A stretch of 27,733 bases of DNA from assembly GCA_018262455.1 (NCBI GenBank), contig JAGSPR010000046.1, forward strand, positions 1-27,733, in the 5' to 3' direction. Shown here one piece after another: positions 1-9,570 of this stretch. Origin of the DNA: Deltaproteobacteria bacterium. GTDB lineage: Bacteria > Myxococcota > Polyangia > Haliangiales > Haliangiaceae. A model generated the notes under the pieces. That model searched no databases. It was not told the DNA's origin and saw nothing but the letters and a program-made list of their open reading frames with translations. The translations under genes and the position numbers were made by a program. The first letter of the stretch is position 1, and the number at the start of each line of letters is the position of its first letter.

Positions 1-578
1 ACCGACTCGTGGAGGATCACGTTCGCGAGCGAGGGGAACGCATCGTCACCACCGCCCAGCATCGAGGACATCACCGGATCGGGGAACCAACCGCCGGTCG
101 AGTAGGCCCCGGCGGGGCGGACGATCGCGTCGTAGCCCGCTTTCTCGAGCGCGAGCTTGTGCTGGACCGCATCGTCCTCGTCGAACCATCCGAGCCCGGC
201 GAAGCAACCCACGATCGGAAAGCACCACCGGCGCGGCTTGAACGCGACCGGGTCGGCCGCCCCGACGAACCACACCGCGGCCGGGCGACCGAGGATGACG
301 TACTTGTTGTAGTTGCGGCGGATCGACAGGCCATAACCTCGGCCGTACGCCTTGATCGCGGGGATCTCGGACAGCATCAACGCGGTGCGGAGCGGCGTGT
401 CTGGATCGCGCACGATCTCGTCGATCGGCTTCGCCTTGCCGAGCAGCTCGAGCTGGCCGTGTCCCGCTTGCGCCAGGTACTGCGACATCAAGCAGCCACT
501 CAGCGTGGCGCCCAGCATGGCGCTGAGCAGGGCGCTGACCACGAGCCCGAGGACACCCCCGCGTGGTGCACGCCTCAT
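1..578 (-). CDS. Putative aminopeptidase (COG4324/PF10023 type) lipoprotein, N-terminal part
   Basis: This is a reading frame that the window edge cuts off after about 192 codons. Its ATG overlaps the stop of the HIT gene (ATGA), so the two are probably translated together. The N-terminus has basic residues, a hydrophobic stretch and a lipobox LSGC with Cys at about residue 29, which suggests a lipoprotein. The following sequence (GQLELLGKAKPI near residue 41, RTALMLSEIPAIKAYG, then RRWCFPIVGCFAGLGWF and AYSTGGWFPDPVMSSML) matches what I remember of the family called predicted aminopeptidase. The fragment ends at VILHES, where the family's HExxH-like zinc site begins; the rest lies outside. 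Substrate unknown. Confidence 0.8.
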   Translation of the reverse strand, partial: MRRAPRGGVLGLVVSALLSAMLGATLSGCLMSQYLAQAGHGQLELLGKAKPIDEIVRDPDTPLRTALMLSEIPAIKAYGRGYGLSIRRNYNKYVILGRPAAVWFVGAADPVAFKPRRWCFPIVGCFAGLGWFDEDDAVQHKLALEKAGYDAIVRPAGAYSTGGWFPDPVMSSMLGGGDDAFPSLANVILHES

Positions 579-982
579 AGCTTCGCCATGATCGCGGTTG
601 CGAGCTCGGCGCCATCGGACAGGGTGCCGGCTCGCCAGCCGATGCCGAGGCCCGTGCCGTCGTCATGCTTGGGGATGATGTGGAAGTGCACGTGGAACAC
701 GGCCTGGTGCGCGGACGCTCCGTTGTTCTGCAGCACGTTGAAGTGACGGGCCCCGGTGGCAGCGAGCACGGCGCGCGAGATCCGCGGCAGCACCCGGCCG
801 ATCGCCGCCGCCGCCGCGTCGGACAGCAGGTCGAGCGTCTCGGCGGGCTCCTTCGGGATCACCAGGGTGTGACCGCGTGCGATCGGGCTGATGTCGAGAA
901 ACGCGAGCACGTGATCGTCTTCGTAGATGCGGTGGCAGGGGATCGCTCCGCTCAGGATCTTCGTGAAGATCGTCTCGGCCAT
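575..982 (-). CDS. HIT family hydrolase (Hint-like)
   Basis: A 135-residue protein of normal length for a histidine triad nucleotide-binding/hydrolase protein. The signature HVHFHIIP sits at residues 97-104 (H97, H99, H101), with the usual preceding elements: FTKILSGAIPCHRIYEDD at the N-terminus, FLDISPIARGHTLVIPK at 28-44, and FNVLQNNGASAHQAVFH before the triad. Family members hydrolyse purine nucleoside phosphoramidates or related nucleotide conjugates in the cytoplasm. It lies 14 bp downstream of a lipoprotein gene and overlaps the next gene by 4 nt, so it is likely part of one minus-strand transcript. Confidence 0.93.
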   Translation of the reverse strand: MAETIFTKILSGAIPCHRIYEDDHVLAFLDISPIARGHTLVIPKEPAETLDLLSDAAAAAIGRVLPRISRAVLAATGARHFNVLQNNGASAHQAVFHVHFHIIPKHDDGTGLGIGWRAGTLSDGAELATAIMAKL

Positions 983-996
983 CCGCCGAGCCTAGC

Positions 997-2031
997 TCAG
1001 TTGGCCGCGGCGCGATCCCCAGCTGTCGTGCCGAGTGGGGGACGCGGGCGCACGGGCTTCGCGGCGGCGGGCTGGCCGACGAAGTAGCTCTTCGTCAGGC
1101 TGAGACCGCCGGCGGTCGCGGTCAGGGTCAACGTCCCCGGGCGATCCGGCAGGAGCTCGGCACAGTTGCGCGAGAAGAACTGGTTTCCGGCGGGACCGTT
1201 GTCGCTCGTGAACGCCCACGCGAGTCCGGCGACGTGTCGGCCCGCGGCATGGGGTGAGAAGCACACCAGGGACGTCTGGTCGACGACGATGGGGAGCACG
1301 GGCTCCTGGGCCACGAGGCTATCGGGGCCGGCCACGATCTCGAGATCGAGGACCTCTGCCGGACGCTGGGCGGCGGTGACGGTCACCGCAACCTGGCCGA
1401 CGGTGGCATCGAGCTGCAGCACGTCCCACTTCGTGCGCACGGCGCCCGGGAGCGAGAGCTCCATCGACTCGTCGACGAGCCGGGTCGTGGAGCTGGTGGA
1501 TCCGTCTTGCACCTCGCCGATCAGCGCGACCCCGATCTGCTGCGTACCGGCGGCGAACACGATGGCGTCGCCTGTGGCCACCGCCTCCGCCTCGCCGGGC
1601 ACGAGGGACACCGTCGAGATCACTCCTCCGGAGAACTGCTTGCGATCGAACAGCGTGAGGTCGACCGGATCGACGATCCGGACGTAATTCGTCCCGGCTC
1701 CGATCCCGCGCAAGGTGACGATCGGTCCGTCCGTCCTCTCGACCGCCACCCCGGCACCGCCATCGTCCTCGGCGGCGTAGGGCTGGTCGAGCGGGAGGAG
1801 CTGGTGGTCGGCCGTTTCGTACTTGAGCGTGATGGACTGCGTGCCGCCGCGCGCGGTGGCGGGCGGCCCGAACGAGAACGTCTGGCCGGCGAGCTCGGCA
1901 CCGACGAAGTAGAGCCCGTGCGGGGTCACGTCCGAGCAGGTCTCGCCTTCGGGGCACTCGTCGAACAGCGCGCGATCTCCGAGCCCACACCCCCCGAGGG
2001 AGATCATGGCAACCATCAGCAGCGGCTTCAT
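997..2031 (-). CDS. Unknown secreted lipoprotein
   Basis: This frame encodes about 344 residues from the ATG at 2031. I prefer that start to the upstream in-frame one at 2061 because it gives a compact lipoprotein signal, MKPLLMVAMISLGGCG, with lipobox Cys at residue 15. The mature part is rich in beta-prone segments and reads like repeated Ig-like or bacterial surface domains (LYFVGAELAGQTFSFG; later GTLTLTATAGGLSLTKSYFVG), with no catalytic motif that I recognise. Cys pairs (DECPEGETC near the N-terminus, a CFSP and a NCAELL later) suggest disulfides outside the cytoplasm. Function unknown; small, poorly conserved lipoproteins of this style are common in myxobacteria. Confidence 0.7.
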   Translation of the reverse strand: MKPLLMVAMISLGGCGLGDRALFDECPEGETCSDVTPHGLYFVGAELAGQTFSFGPPATARGGTQSITLKYETADHQLLPLDQPYAAEDDGGAGVAVERTDGPIVTLRGIGAGTNYVRIVDPVDLTLFDRKQFSGGVISTVSLVPGEAEAVATGDAIVFAAGTQQIGVALIGEVQDGSTSSTTRLVDESMELSLPGAVRTKWDVLQLDATVGQVAVTVTAAQRPAEVLDLEIVAGPDSLVAQEPVLPIVVDQTSLVCFSPHAAGRHVAGLAWAFTSDNGPAGNQFFSRNCAELLPDRPGTLTLTATAGGLSLTKSYFVGQPAAAKPVRPRPPLGTTAGDRAAAN

Positions 2032-2139
2032 GCCCGGCCATGTCAGCAGCGGCCGTGCCACCCGAACTCCACGTCGTTACGCGCCCTTGGGCTCCCCTCG
2101 ATCAGCGCCTGCCGGCTCACCCGGACATCGATGTCGTAG

Positions 2140-2859
2140 CTAGGGATCGAAGCGGTAGCCCGAACCACGCACCGTGATGAAGTGGCGGGGCTGCTCGGGG
2201 TTGTCCTCGAACCGCTTGCGCAGCTGGCCGACGAAGTTGTCGACGGTGCGGACCGAGCCAGCCGATTGGTTCCAGACCAGGTTGAACAGCTGGGTGCGCG
2301 AGAACACCTGGCTCGGATGACGAACCAGGAACACGAGGAGCTCGAACTCGAGGTGGGTGAGCTTGACCTCTTCACCGGCGCGCGCCACGACGCGCTGGCC
2401 CAGGTCGATCGAGACGTCGCCGAAGCCGAGCTGGGTCTCGCCCGGCGTCGGCCCGGAGACCGGAGGCGGCGCAACCGGCGCAACCGGCGAGGCCTGCGTC
2501 CGCCGCAGCACGGCATCGACTCGCGCGAGCAACTCGGCCAGCGCGAACGGCTTGGTCACGTAGTCATCAGCGCCCAGGCGCAGCGCGGCGACCTTGTCAA
2601 ACTCGCCGTCGCGGGCCGACAGGACGATCACCGGGACCACGTTGTCGGAGGCCCGCAACGTGGACAGCACCTCGAGGCCGTTGCGTTTCGGCAGGTTGAT
2701 ATCGAGCAGGATCAGCGCGAAGTCCTCGGCCTCGGTCTGGCGCAGCGCGTCGTCACCATCACGCGCGATCGAGGTCGCACGACCCGCGAGCTTGAGGTTG
2801 AGCGCGAGCCCGGTGGCGATCGCGTCGTCATCTTCGACGATCAGGATCCGTGGGGTCAC
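2140..2859 (-). CDS. OmpR/PhoB-type response regulator
   Basis: A 239-residue two-domain regulator. The receiver domain (about 4-118) has the acidic pair D10/D11, phospho-acceptor D53 in LLDINLP, conserved S81 and K103 in TKPF. A Pro/Ala-rich linker (about 124-142) leads to a winged-helix DNA-binding domain (about 145-238) with LTHLEFELLVFLVRHPSQVFSR and the terminal RGSGYRF typical of the family. It overlaps the end of the histidine kinase gene by 4 nt (ATGA), so kinase and regulator form one two-component system with the kinase first. Targets cannot be inferred from the window. Confidence 0.95.
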   Translation of the reverse strand: MTPRILIVEDDDAIATGLALNLKLAGRATSIARDGDDALRQTEAEDFALILLDINLPKRNGLEVLSTLRASDNVVPVIVLSARDGEFDKVAALRLGADDYVTKPFALAELLARVDAVLRRTQASPVAPVAPPPVSGPTPGETQLGFGDVSIDLGQRVVARAGEEVKLTHLEFELLVFLVRHPSQVFSRTQLFNLVWNQSAGSVRTVDNFVGQLRKRFEDNPEQPRHFITVRGSGYRFDP

Positions 2860-3779
2860 GAGCGTGACCTCGCGGCGAGGGTGGGTAGCTCGATCTTGAC
2901 CGGCTCGCGCCGCCGCAGCCGGATCCGGAACACGGTCTCGCCGGGACGCGACTCGAGATCGATCCGACCGCGATGGCCCCGCACGATCGCTTGCACGAAC
3001 GACAGGCCGAGCCCGACCCCCGGTGCGCCGATCTCGTGCGCGGCCCGCCCACGCGTGAACTGCTCGAAGATCGCGCGTTGCTCGTCCCGCTGGATCCCGG
3101 CGCCGTTATCACGCACGAGGAGCTCGATCCAGCGCCCGGCACCGCGTGCCACGATCTCGATCTGCTTGTCATCGCCGGAGTACTTCCACGCGTTGACCAG
3201 CAAGTTCGCGATCGCCCGGGCGAGCGTCGAGCGATCGCCGGTGACGGTGAGGCCGGGCTCGAGGGTCCGGCGGATCGGCGTCGGCCGCGTCAGCGTGCTC
3301 GCATCGAAGATGGCGATCGCTTCGTCCACCACGTCGGCGACCTCGAGCCGGTCGCGCGCGTAGACATAGCTCGATTGCAGGCGCGATAGCTCGAGGACGC
3401 GGCCGACGAGATCCTCGAGTCGCTGGGTCTCGCGGCCCAGCAACGACAGCACCTGTTCGCGATCGCCCGGCTCCAACCGGCCATCGCGGAGCGATTCCAT
3501 CAGCAGGCGGATCGAGGTCAACGGGGTCCGCAGCTCGTGCGAGACGCTCGACACGAAGTCGTTCTGTACGCGGACGAGCGAGGCGCCCTTCCCCACGAAC
3601 ACGGAGCCAAGGATGTAACCCGTGATCCCGCTCGTGCACAGCGCGAGCACGAGCACGCCGGAGATCAGCGTCGTCGTCGATTGGCCGATCACCAGCAGCA
3701 CGATGCCGAGCGCGATCATCAGCACCGTGGGGAGCAGCGCAACCAGCATCAGCACCAGCTGCGCGCGGCGCAGCTGCAT
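2856..3779 (-). CDS. Membrane sensor histidine kinase
   Basis: About 307 residues from the ATG at 3779. The frame stays open to 3923 but that extension overlaps the desaturase gene and reads as noise. Two transmembrane segments (about 8-32 and 37-59) are separated by only a few residues, so there is no real extracytoplasmic sensor domain; signals would have to be sensed in the membrane or by a partner. Then come the H-box SSVSHELRTPL with H81, the N-box RAIANLLVNAWKYS (N192, N196), DNGAG at 224-228, FEQF near 238-241 and GVGLGLS at 254-260. All kinase motifs are intact. Partner of the adjoining regulator. Confidence 0.95.
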   Translation of the reverse strand: MQLRRAQLVLMLVALLPTVLMIALGIVLLVIGQSTTTLISGVLVLALCTSGITGYILGSVFVGKGASLVRVQNDFVSSVSHELRTPLTSIRLLMESLRDGRLEPGDREQVLSLLGRETQRLEDLVGRVLELSRLQSSYVYARDRLEVADVVDEAIAIFDASTLTRPTPIRRTLEPGLTVTGDRSTLARAIANLLVNAWKYSGDDKQIEIVARGAGRWIELLVRDNGAGIQRDEQRAIFEQFTRGRAAHEIGAPGVGLGLSFVQAIVRGHRGRIDLESRPGETVFRIRLRRREPVKIELPTLAARSRS

Positions 3780-3807
3780 GTTTGCCGGCGGGAATCGCAC
3801 CGCGAAA

Positions 3808-4530
3808 CTATGCCACGTCAGGAACGCTGGGCGTATCGCTGGCCGGCGCGTCGGGCCGAGCGTCGCGGATCCGCGCCGGGATCCCGTGGAGATCCCAGAC
3901 CAGCCCCACCGCCGAGAGCGCACGCAGCACGTAGTACGTGCAGTCGATCTCCCACCAGTAGAATCCCTGGCGCGCGGACACCTGATAGTGGTGGTGGTTG
4001 TTGTGCCAGCCTTCGCCCATCGTGATCACGGCGAGCACCGGGTTATTGCGCGAGTCATCCCCGGTTGCGTAGCGCCGCTTGCCCCACACGTGGGAGAGCG
4101 AGTTGATCGTGAAGGTGCCGTGCCAGCACAGCACCTGCGCGACCGCGAAGCCCCACACGAGCGCGAACAATCCGCCGAGCGCGAACATCACGACGGCGAT
4201 CCCGATCACCGGCAACATCCACCAGGTGTTGAGCCAGCGCAGCTCGGGGAACCGCGAGAAGTCCTTGATGCGCGAGAGGTCGGTGTCTTCGAGATCACGC
4301 GACAGGATCCAGCCGTGGTGCGCCCACCAGAAGCCACTCTGGATGACGGAGTGGAGGTCACCGGGAGCGTCCGACAGCTTGTGATGGATGCGGTGGTGCG
4401 CGGCCCACCACAGCGGACCTTTTTGCGCCGTCGTCGTGGCGCCGAGCGCGAGCAGGAACTGGAACCAGCGCGAGGTCTTGTAGCTGCGATGCGAGAAATA
4501 GCGGTGGTACGCGGCGGTCACGAAGAACAT
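3808..4530 (-). CDS. Acyl-CoA/fatty-acid desaturase (delta-9 type), catalytic part
   Basis: The open frame encodes 240 residues with all three histidine boxes of the membrane di-iron desaturases: HRYFSHR at 9-15, HHRIHH at 45-50 and HNNHH at 176-180. These enzymes put a double bond into acyl chains at the membrane. The frame begins abruptly at MFFVTAAYHRYFSH, a motif that in relatives as I know them is preceded by roughly 55-60 residues including the first transmembrane hairpin. A matching N-terminus is found just upstream in another frame (4528-4643), so the gene is probably frameshifted or deleted at its 5' end. Whether the ATG at 4530 yields a working enzyme is unclear. It lies 28 bp upstream of the kinase start. 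Confidence 0.85.
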   Translation of the reverse strand: MFFVTAAYHRYFSHRSYKTSRWFQFLLALGATTTAQKGPLWWAAHHRIHHKLSDAPGDLHSVIQSGFWWAHHGWILSRDLEDTDLSRIKDFSRFPELRWLNTWWMLPVIGIAVVMFALGGLFALVWGFAVAQVLCWHGTFTINSLSHVWGKRRYATGDDSRNNPVLAVITMGEGWHNNHHHYQVSARQGFYWWEIDCTYYVLRALSAVGLVWDLHGIPARIRDARPDAPASDTPSVPDVA

Positions 4531-4643
4531 GCGCGGCAGGTGATCGCGAGCACGTGAACGCCCCAGTACGGGATCGACAGCGCGTTGAAGTAGACGCGTC
4601 GCCAGCCTCGGGCCTGCGCGCTCTGGACTGCCGTCTGGGACAT
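4528..4643 (-). pseudogene. Detached N-terminus of the desaturase gene
   Basis: From the ATG at 4643 the minus strand reads MSQTAVQSAQARGWRRVYFN, then ALSIPYWGVHVLAIT, a typical N-terminal head of delta-9 desaturases. The frame then terminates after a few unrelated residues (CRACSS, stop). The desaturase body resumes at 4530, offset by 113 nt (2 modulo 3) from this start. About 20-25 residues expected between the VHVLAI segment and the RMFFVT segment are missing, so this looks like a small deletion that also broke the frame, not a single-base error. Confidence 0.6.
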
Positions 4644-4687
4644 GGCGGGGGCAGCCTAGCGCACCCGGGGCGCCCGGCGACAGGCTT

Positions 4688-6121
4688 TCAGGTTCCGGAG
4701 CCGATCCGTTGCTCCGCCACCGGCGGGACGGGTGCTGGCTCGGCGCTGGCGCTGCGCGTCCGACCGCGCGCGACGACCGCGGTCAGCGCTGCCGCCACGA
4801 AGAACGCGATCGCCGCGGCCGCGAACGGGGCGCGCCGCCTGCGGGGGATCGATGCGGTCGGGCGCGGAGCCGTCATCCTGCGGGGTGATGGCGGGTTGCT
4901 GCTGGACGGCGGCACGAACATCAGGCCGGGGTCCATCCTGCCCCTGCCGACCGGACTCGGCTCCAGCGGAATCCCCAGCGCGATCATGTTGGCGCTCATC
5001 GGCATCATCGTCGGAGCGACCCCGACGCCATTGCGGCCGGTGATCTCGTTCTGGACGGCGCCCATGGTCTGCGGGCGGACATCCGGATCCTTCGCCAGCA
5101 TCTGCGCGATCAGCTCGTCGAGCCAGTTCGGGACCTCGGGCGAGAACAAGTTTGCACGCGGCGGCATGGCGCGCTGGTGTTGCTCGACGAGCTGGCGGAG
5201 GTCGCCGTCGAACGGCGTGCGGCCGGTGACGAGCTCGAACAGGATGCAGCCGAGTGAGTAGATGTCGCTGCGCCGGTCGATCTGCGTGGCCGAGCGGCAT
5301 TGCTCCGGAGACATGTAGCGCGGCGTTCCGAACACCGTGTTCGCCATGGTGTGCCGGCTCGTGCCGAGCTTCGCGAGCCCGAAGTCGAGGACCTTGATGC
5401 GCTCACCGGAAGGCACCGCAGGATCCGCCACGAGGTAGATGTTGTCGGGCTTGAGATCGCGGTGCAGCACGTCGGCGCGGTGGGCTGCGTCGATCGCCGA
5501 GGCGATCTGCCGCGCGAGCTCGACGGCTTGTGCCGGCGCCATCCGTCCGACACGCGTGATCCGGCTCGTCAGGCTCTCGCCCTGGAGCAGCTCGAGCACG
5601 ATATAGGCGGTCTCGCCGGTCGAGGTCGCGACCTTGCCGCAATCGAGGACCGTGACGATGCCGGGATGAGCGATCCGTGCAGAGGCCCGCGCTTCCTGGA
5701 GGAAGCGGTGCAGGATGTCGCCATTGGTCTGGTGGGAGGGGTCGAGGATCTTGATCGCCACGTCGCGTTCGAGGTCGGTGTCGCGGGCCTTGAAGACGAG
5801 GCCAAACGTCCCCTGGCCGAGCTGCTCGCGGAGCTCGTATTTCCCCACCCTCCCGCCGGGAGCGAGCATGAATCCGCGTACATCCGCATCGCGAGGCACA
5901 CCTTGGCGCGCCGAGCGAGCCGGTGAGATCTGGTGGAGTGAAGTCGCCGCGTCCTCCGAAGTTCCGACATAATAACCGGCGCTTGCGTCCGGATCGACGA
6001 GCTCGATGACCAGGTTGATTTCGCCGTTGCCGTGGGGCAGACGGACGCGGTGCACGGCAACCTCGGGGTTGGCGTTCCGGATCGAACGGACAGCTTTGCT
6101 CACGATGTCCCATCTTTGCAC
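4688..6121 (-). CDS. Membrane-anchored Ser/Thr protein kinase
   Basis: A 477-residue frame (GTG start) with a eukaryotic-type kinase domain at about 95-360: Gly loop LGQGTFGLV (101-109), K124 in VAIKIL, HRDLKPDN (D222), DFG at 246-248, GTPRYMSPEQ at 265-274 and SDIYSLG at 285-291. A low-complexity Pro/Ser linker leads to one transmembrane segment (about 431-451) and a tail of only about 25 residues, so no extracellular sensor domain is present. The first 84 residues precede the usual family start (MLAPGGRVGKYE, M85, position 5869). They look partly like coding sequence, but the true start may be M85. Signalling substrate unknown. Confidence 0.92.
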   Translation of the reverse strand: MQRWDIVSKAVRSIRNANPEVAVHRVRLPHGNGEINLVIELVDPDASAGYYVGTSEDAATSLHQISPARSARQGVPRDADVRGFMLAPGGRVGKYELREQLGQGTFGLVFKARDTDLERDVAIKILDPSHQTNGDILHRFLQEARASARIAHPGIVTVLDCGKVATSTGETAYIVLELLQGESLTSRITRVGRMAPAQAVELARQIASAIDAAHRADVLHRDLKPDNIYLVADPAVPSGERIKVLDFGLAKLGTSRHTMANTVFGTPRYMSPEQCRSATQIDRRSDIYSLGCILFELVTGRTPFDGDLRQLVEQHQRAMPPRANLFSPEVPNWLDELIAQMLAKDPDVRPQTMGAVQNEITGRNGVGVAPTMMPMSANMIALGIPLEPSPVGRGRMDPGLMFVPPSSSNPPSPRRMTAPRPTASIPRRRRAPFAAAAIAFFVAAALTAVVARGRTRSASAEPAPVPPVAEQRIGSGT

Positions 6122-6258
6122 ATGGTGTGCCTTAGTGAATCGACCACACCTTGCGCAGTTGCGTCGATCACCTGAGGACCGGCAACCCCAGATCGACCAT
6201 CGCCGCCGAGGGCGGTGCTAGCGTCCGCACGGCGAGGCCCAGGAGCCATGAGGAACCC

Positions 6259-7284
6259 ATGAAATACAGGAATCTAGGCGGGTCGGGCGTGCGGGTCTCG
6301 AGCCTCTGTCTGGGGGCGATGACGTTCGGCGAAGCCGATGAGAAATCGTTCATGCACAAGGTCGGCTCGGACGAGGCCACGACCCACGCGGTGCTCGATC
6401 GTGCCATCGCCGCGGGCATCAACTTCATCGACACCGCCGACGTCTACGGCCAGGACGGGCTGTCCGAGCGCGTGCTGGGCAACTGGCTCGGGTCACGTGG
6501 AGCGCGCGACCGGCTCGTCCTCGCGACGAAGTTTCGCTTCACCATGGGCGACGGCCCGAACCGCAGCGGTGCCTCGCGCTATCGCATCGTGAAGTGCTGC
6601 GAGGATTCGCTGCGCCGGATGCGCACCGATCGGATCGACCTCTACCAGATCCACATGCAGGACATCACCGTGCCCGAGGAGGAGACGCTGCGCGCGCTCG
6701 ACGACCTCGTGACCGCCGGCAAGATCCTCTATATCGGCTGTTCGAACTATGCGGCGTACCGGCTGATGAACAGCCTGTGGCTGTCGCGCACGAACCGGTG
6801 GTCGTCGTTCGTGACGCTGCAGGCGCAGTACAGCCTGCTCGTGCGCGATGTCGAGCGCGAGCATGTGCCGTTGTGCCGAGCAGAAGGCCTCGGCATCCTG
6901 CCTTGGTCGCCGCTCGCGGGCGGGTTCCTGACCGGCAAGTTCGAGCGTGGCAAGCCACCGCAGGGCGGCACGCGACTGGGCGAGAAGGCCGAGCGGTTCG
7001 CGCGCTACGACGTCGAGCGCAACTGGAAGATCATCGACGCGGTTCGCGCGGTGGCGGCGGAGCTGAGCTCGACACCGTCCGCGGTCAGCCTCGCGTGGCT
7101 GCTCGCCAGGCCACAGGTCAGCTCGGTGATCTTCGGCGCGCGCACGGTCGAGCAGCTCGAGGCGAACCTCGCGGCCTCCGAGCTCGAGCTCTCGGCGACG
7201 CAGGTGGCGGCACTCGACGCGGCCTCGGCGTTCGAGCTCGGCTACCCGTACTCGTTCATCCAGATGACCCAGCCGAGCTGGTAG
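6259..7284 (+). CDS. Aldo/keto reductase
   Basis: A 341-residue protein starting at the ATG at 6259, a few bases after AGGA at 6251. The frame is open further upstream, but that part is not protein-like. The AKR start MKYRNLGGSGVRVSSLCLG is typical, and the catalytic tetrad can be placed at D58, Y63 (FIDTADVYG), K91 (LATKF) and H132 (YQIHMQ). The C-terminal part has LPWSPLAGGFLTGKF and SVIFGARTVEQLEANL, the usual NADPH-binding region. Cytoplasmic NADPH-dependent carbonyl reductase; substrate not predictable. It is divergent from the kinase gene across a 137-bp intergenic space and ends 4 bp from the oppositely oriented gene that follows. Confidence 0.95.
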   Translation: MKYRNLGGSGVRVSSLCLGAMTFGEADEKSFMHKVGSDEATTHAVLDRAIAAGINFIDTADVYGQDGLSERVLGNWLGSRGARDRLVLATKFRFTMGDGPNRSGASRYRIVKCCEDSLRRMRTDRIDLYQIHMQDITVPEEETLRALDDLVTAGKILYIGCSNYAAYRLMNSLWLSRTNRWSSFVTLQAQYSLLVRDVEREHVPLCRAEGLGILPWSPLAGGFLTGKFERGKPPQGGTRLGEKAERFARYDVERNWKIIDAVRAVAAELSSTPSAVSLAWLLARPQVSSVIFGARTVEQLEANLAASELELSATQVAALDAASAFELGYPYSFIQMTQPSW

Positions 7285-7288
7285 CGGG

Positions 7289-7884
7289 TCAGCGCGACGG
7301 CGAGGGCGGCCAGGATCGCAGCTCGGCGAGCGCGATCGCGGCGTCGCCGGCGATGAACACGGTGAGCTCGTCGAGCTGGCGGCCATCCACGAGGCCGGCG
7401 GCGAGCGCGCCGAGTCCCGGCACCTCGTGCACGATCGTCGCGAGCCGTCGCAGATCGTCATCGAGCTGCGCGGGTGCCAGCACGTTGACGTGCGTGCCGC
7501 GGCGCAGGGCAGCCGCGGTGATCGTCAGCGGCGCGTGGACGCACACGATATCGGCGGCGAGGGCCTCGGCCACTGGCACGGAGGCCGCACCAAGCGCCAC
7601 GGCGAGCGCTGCATCACCTGCGACCCGGAGGTCGCGCGGCTGGAACCAGGTGCGGTGGGCTTCGAGCGAGGCCCGCGCCGCGACCGCTGCGTCGGGGGTG
7701 CCGTCGACCACGAGCGCGAAGCTCCGCGGCGTCCCGACCGCCAGGTAGTGCGAGGCGATCGCACCGAGCGCCCCGAGCGCGCGTGGTCGGTCGGCGTCGC
7801 GGTTGGCGTCGATCGCGACCGGCGACGCTCGGCCGCCGGTCGCCGCCGTCACGTACGCGCGCTCGACGGCGAGCACCCAGGTCA

Positions 7885-7885
<1 letters not shown>
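7289..7885 (-). CDS. Short ornithine-cyclodeaminase/mu-crystallin-like protein
   Basis: A 198-residue frame whose ATG overlaps the asnS stop (TGATG), so it is probably translated by coupling from asnS. Several segments recall the ornithine cyclodeaminase/mu-crystallin fold: LAVGTPRSFALVVDG, ADIVCVHAPLTITAAALRRG, GTHVNVLAP, and the C-terminal QLDELTVFIAGDAAIALAEL, which resembles the family's DEITVFDSTG-like ending. It lacks the usual N-terminal catalytic half and the clear GxGxxG motif (VAGDAALAVALG instead). The assignment is by remembered resemblance only; it could be an unrelated short Rossmann-like protein. Confidence 0.5.
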
Positions 7886-9282
<1,397 letters not shown>

Positions 9283-9285
9283 CGG

Positions 9286-9531
9286 CTATCGCTCCGCGTC
9301 CTTGCTCCCGACGATCGTCATGTTCATGCCGATCTGCACGGACACTGCCTTGCCGTCGATCGTGACGACGGTCTTGCCGTTGAGGTACCAGCCGAACGAG
9401 CCGGTCGAGAACGCCTTCACCTCGGCGAGCATCTCCTGGCCGTTGATCGAGACCTTCAACGGCTCGGCCTTCTCCTGGAACTGCGTCAGTGACACGGGGC
9501 ACGATGTCTTGGGCGGCATGGCGGGCTGCAT
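9286..9531 (-). CDS. Small unknown protein upstream of asnS
   Basis: A 81-residue frame (77 if the second ATG at 9519 is used) that ends only 3 bp before asnS. The sequence is ordinary in composition, with segments such as KVSINGQEMLAEVKAFSTGS, GWYLNGKTVVTIDGKAV and QIGMNMTIVGSKDAER, suggesting a small beta-rich domain. It has no signal peptide, membrane segment or catalytic motif I can name. Its tight link to asnS supports it as a real gene. No clear Shine-Dalgarno sequence helps to choose the start. Confidence 0.6.
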   Translation of the reverse strand: MQPAMPPKTSCPVSLTQFQEKAEPLKVSINGQEMLAEVKAFSTGSFGWYLNGKTVVTIDGKAVSVQIGMNMTIVGSKDAER

Positions 9532-9570
9532 TCTGACCAGAAACCGGGGTAGCGCGCTACACTGGCCCCC

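Noticed and set aside
46..666. A 206-residue minus-strand frame over the left-edge gene
   Set aside because: Arg/Pro-rich shadow; the aminopeptidase frame beginning at 578 has clear family segments and a coupled start.
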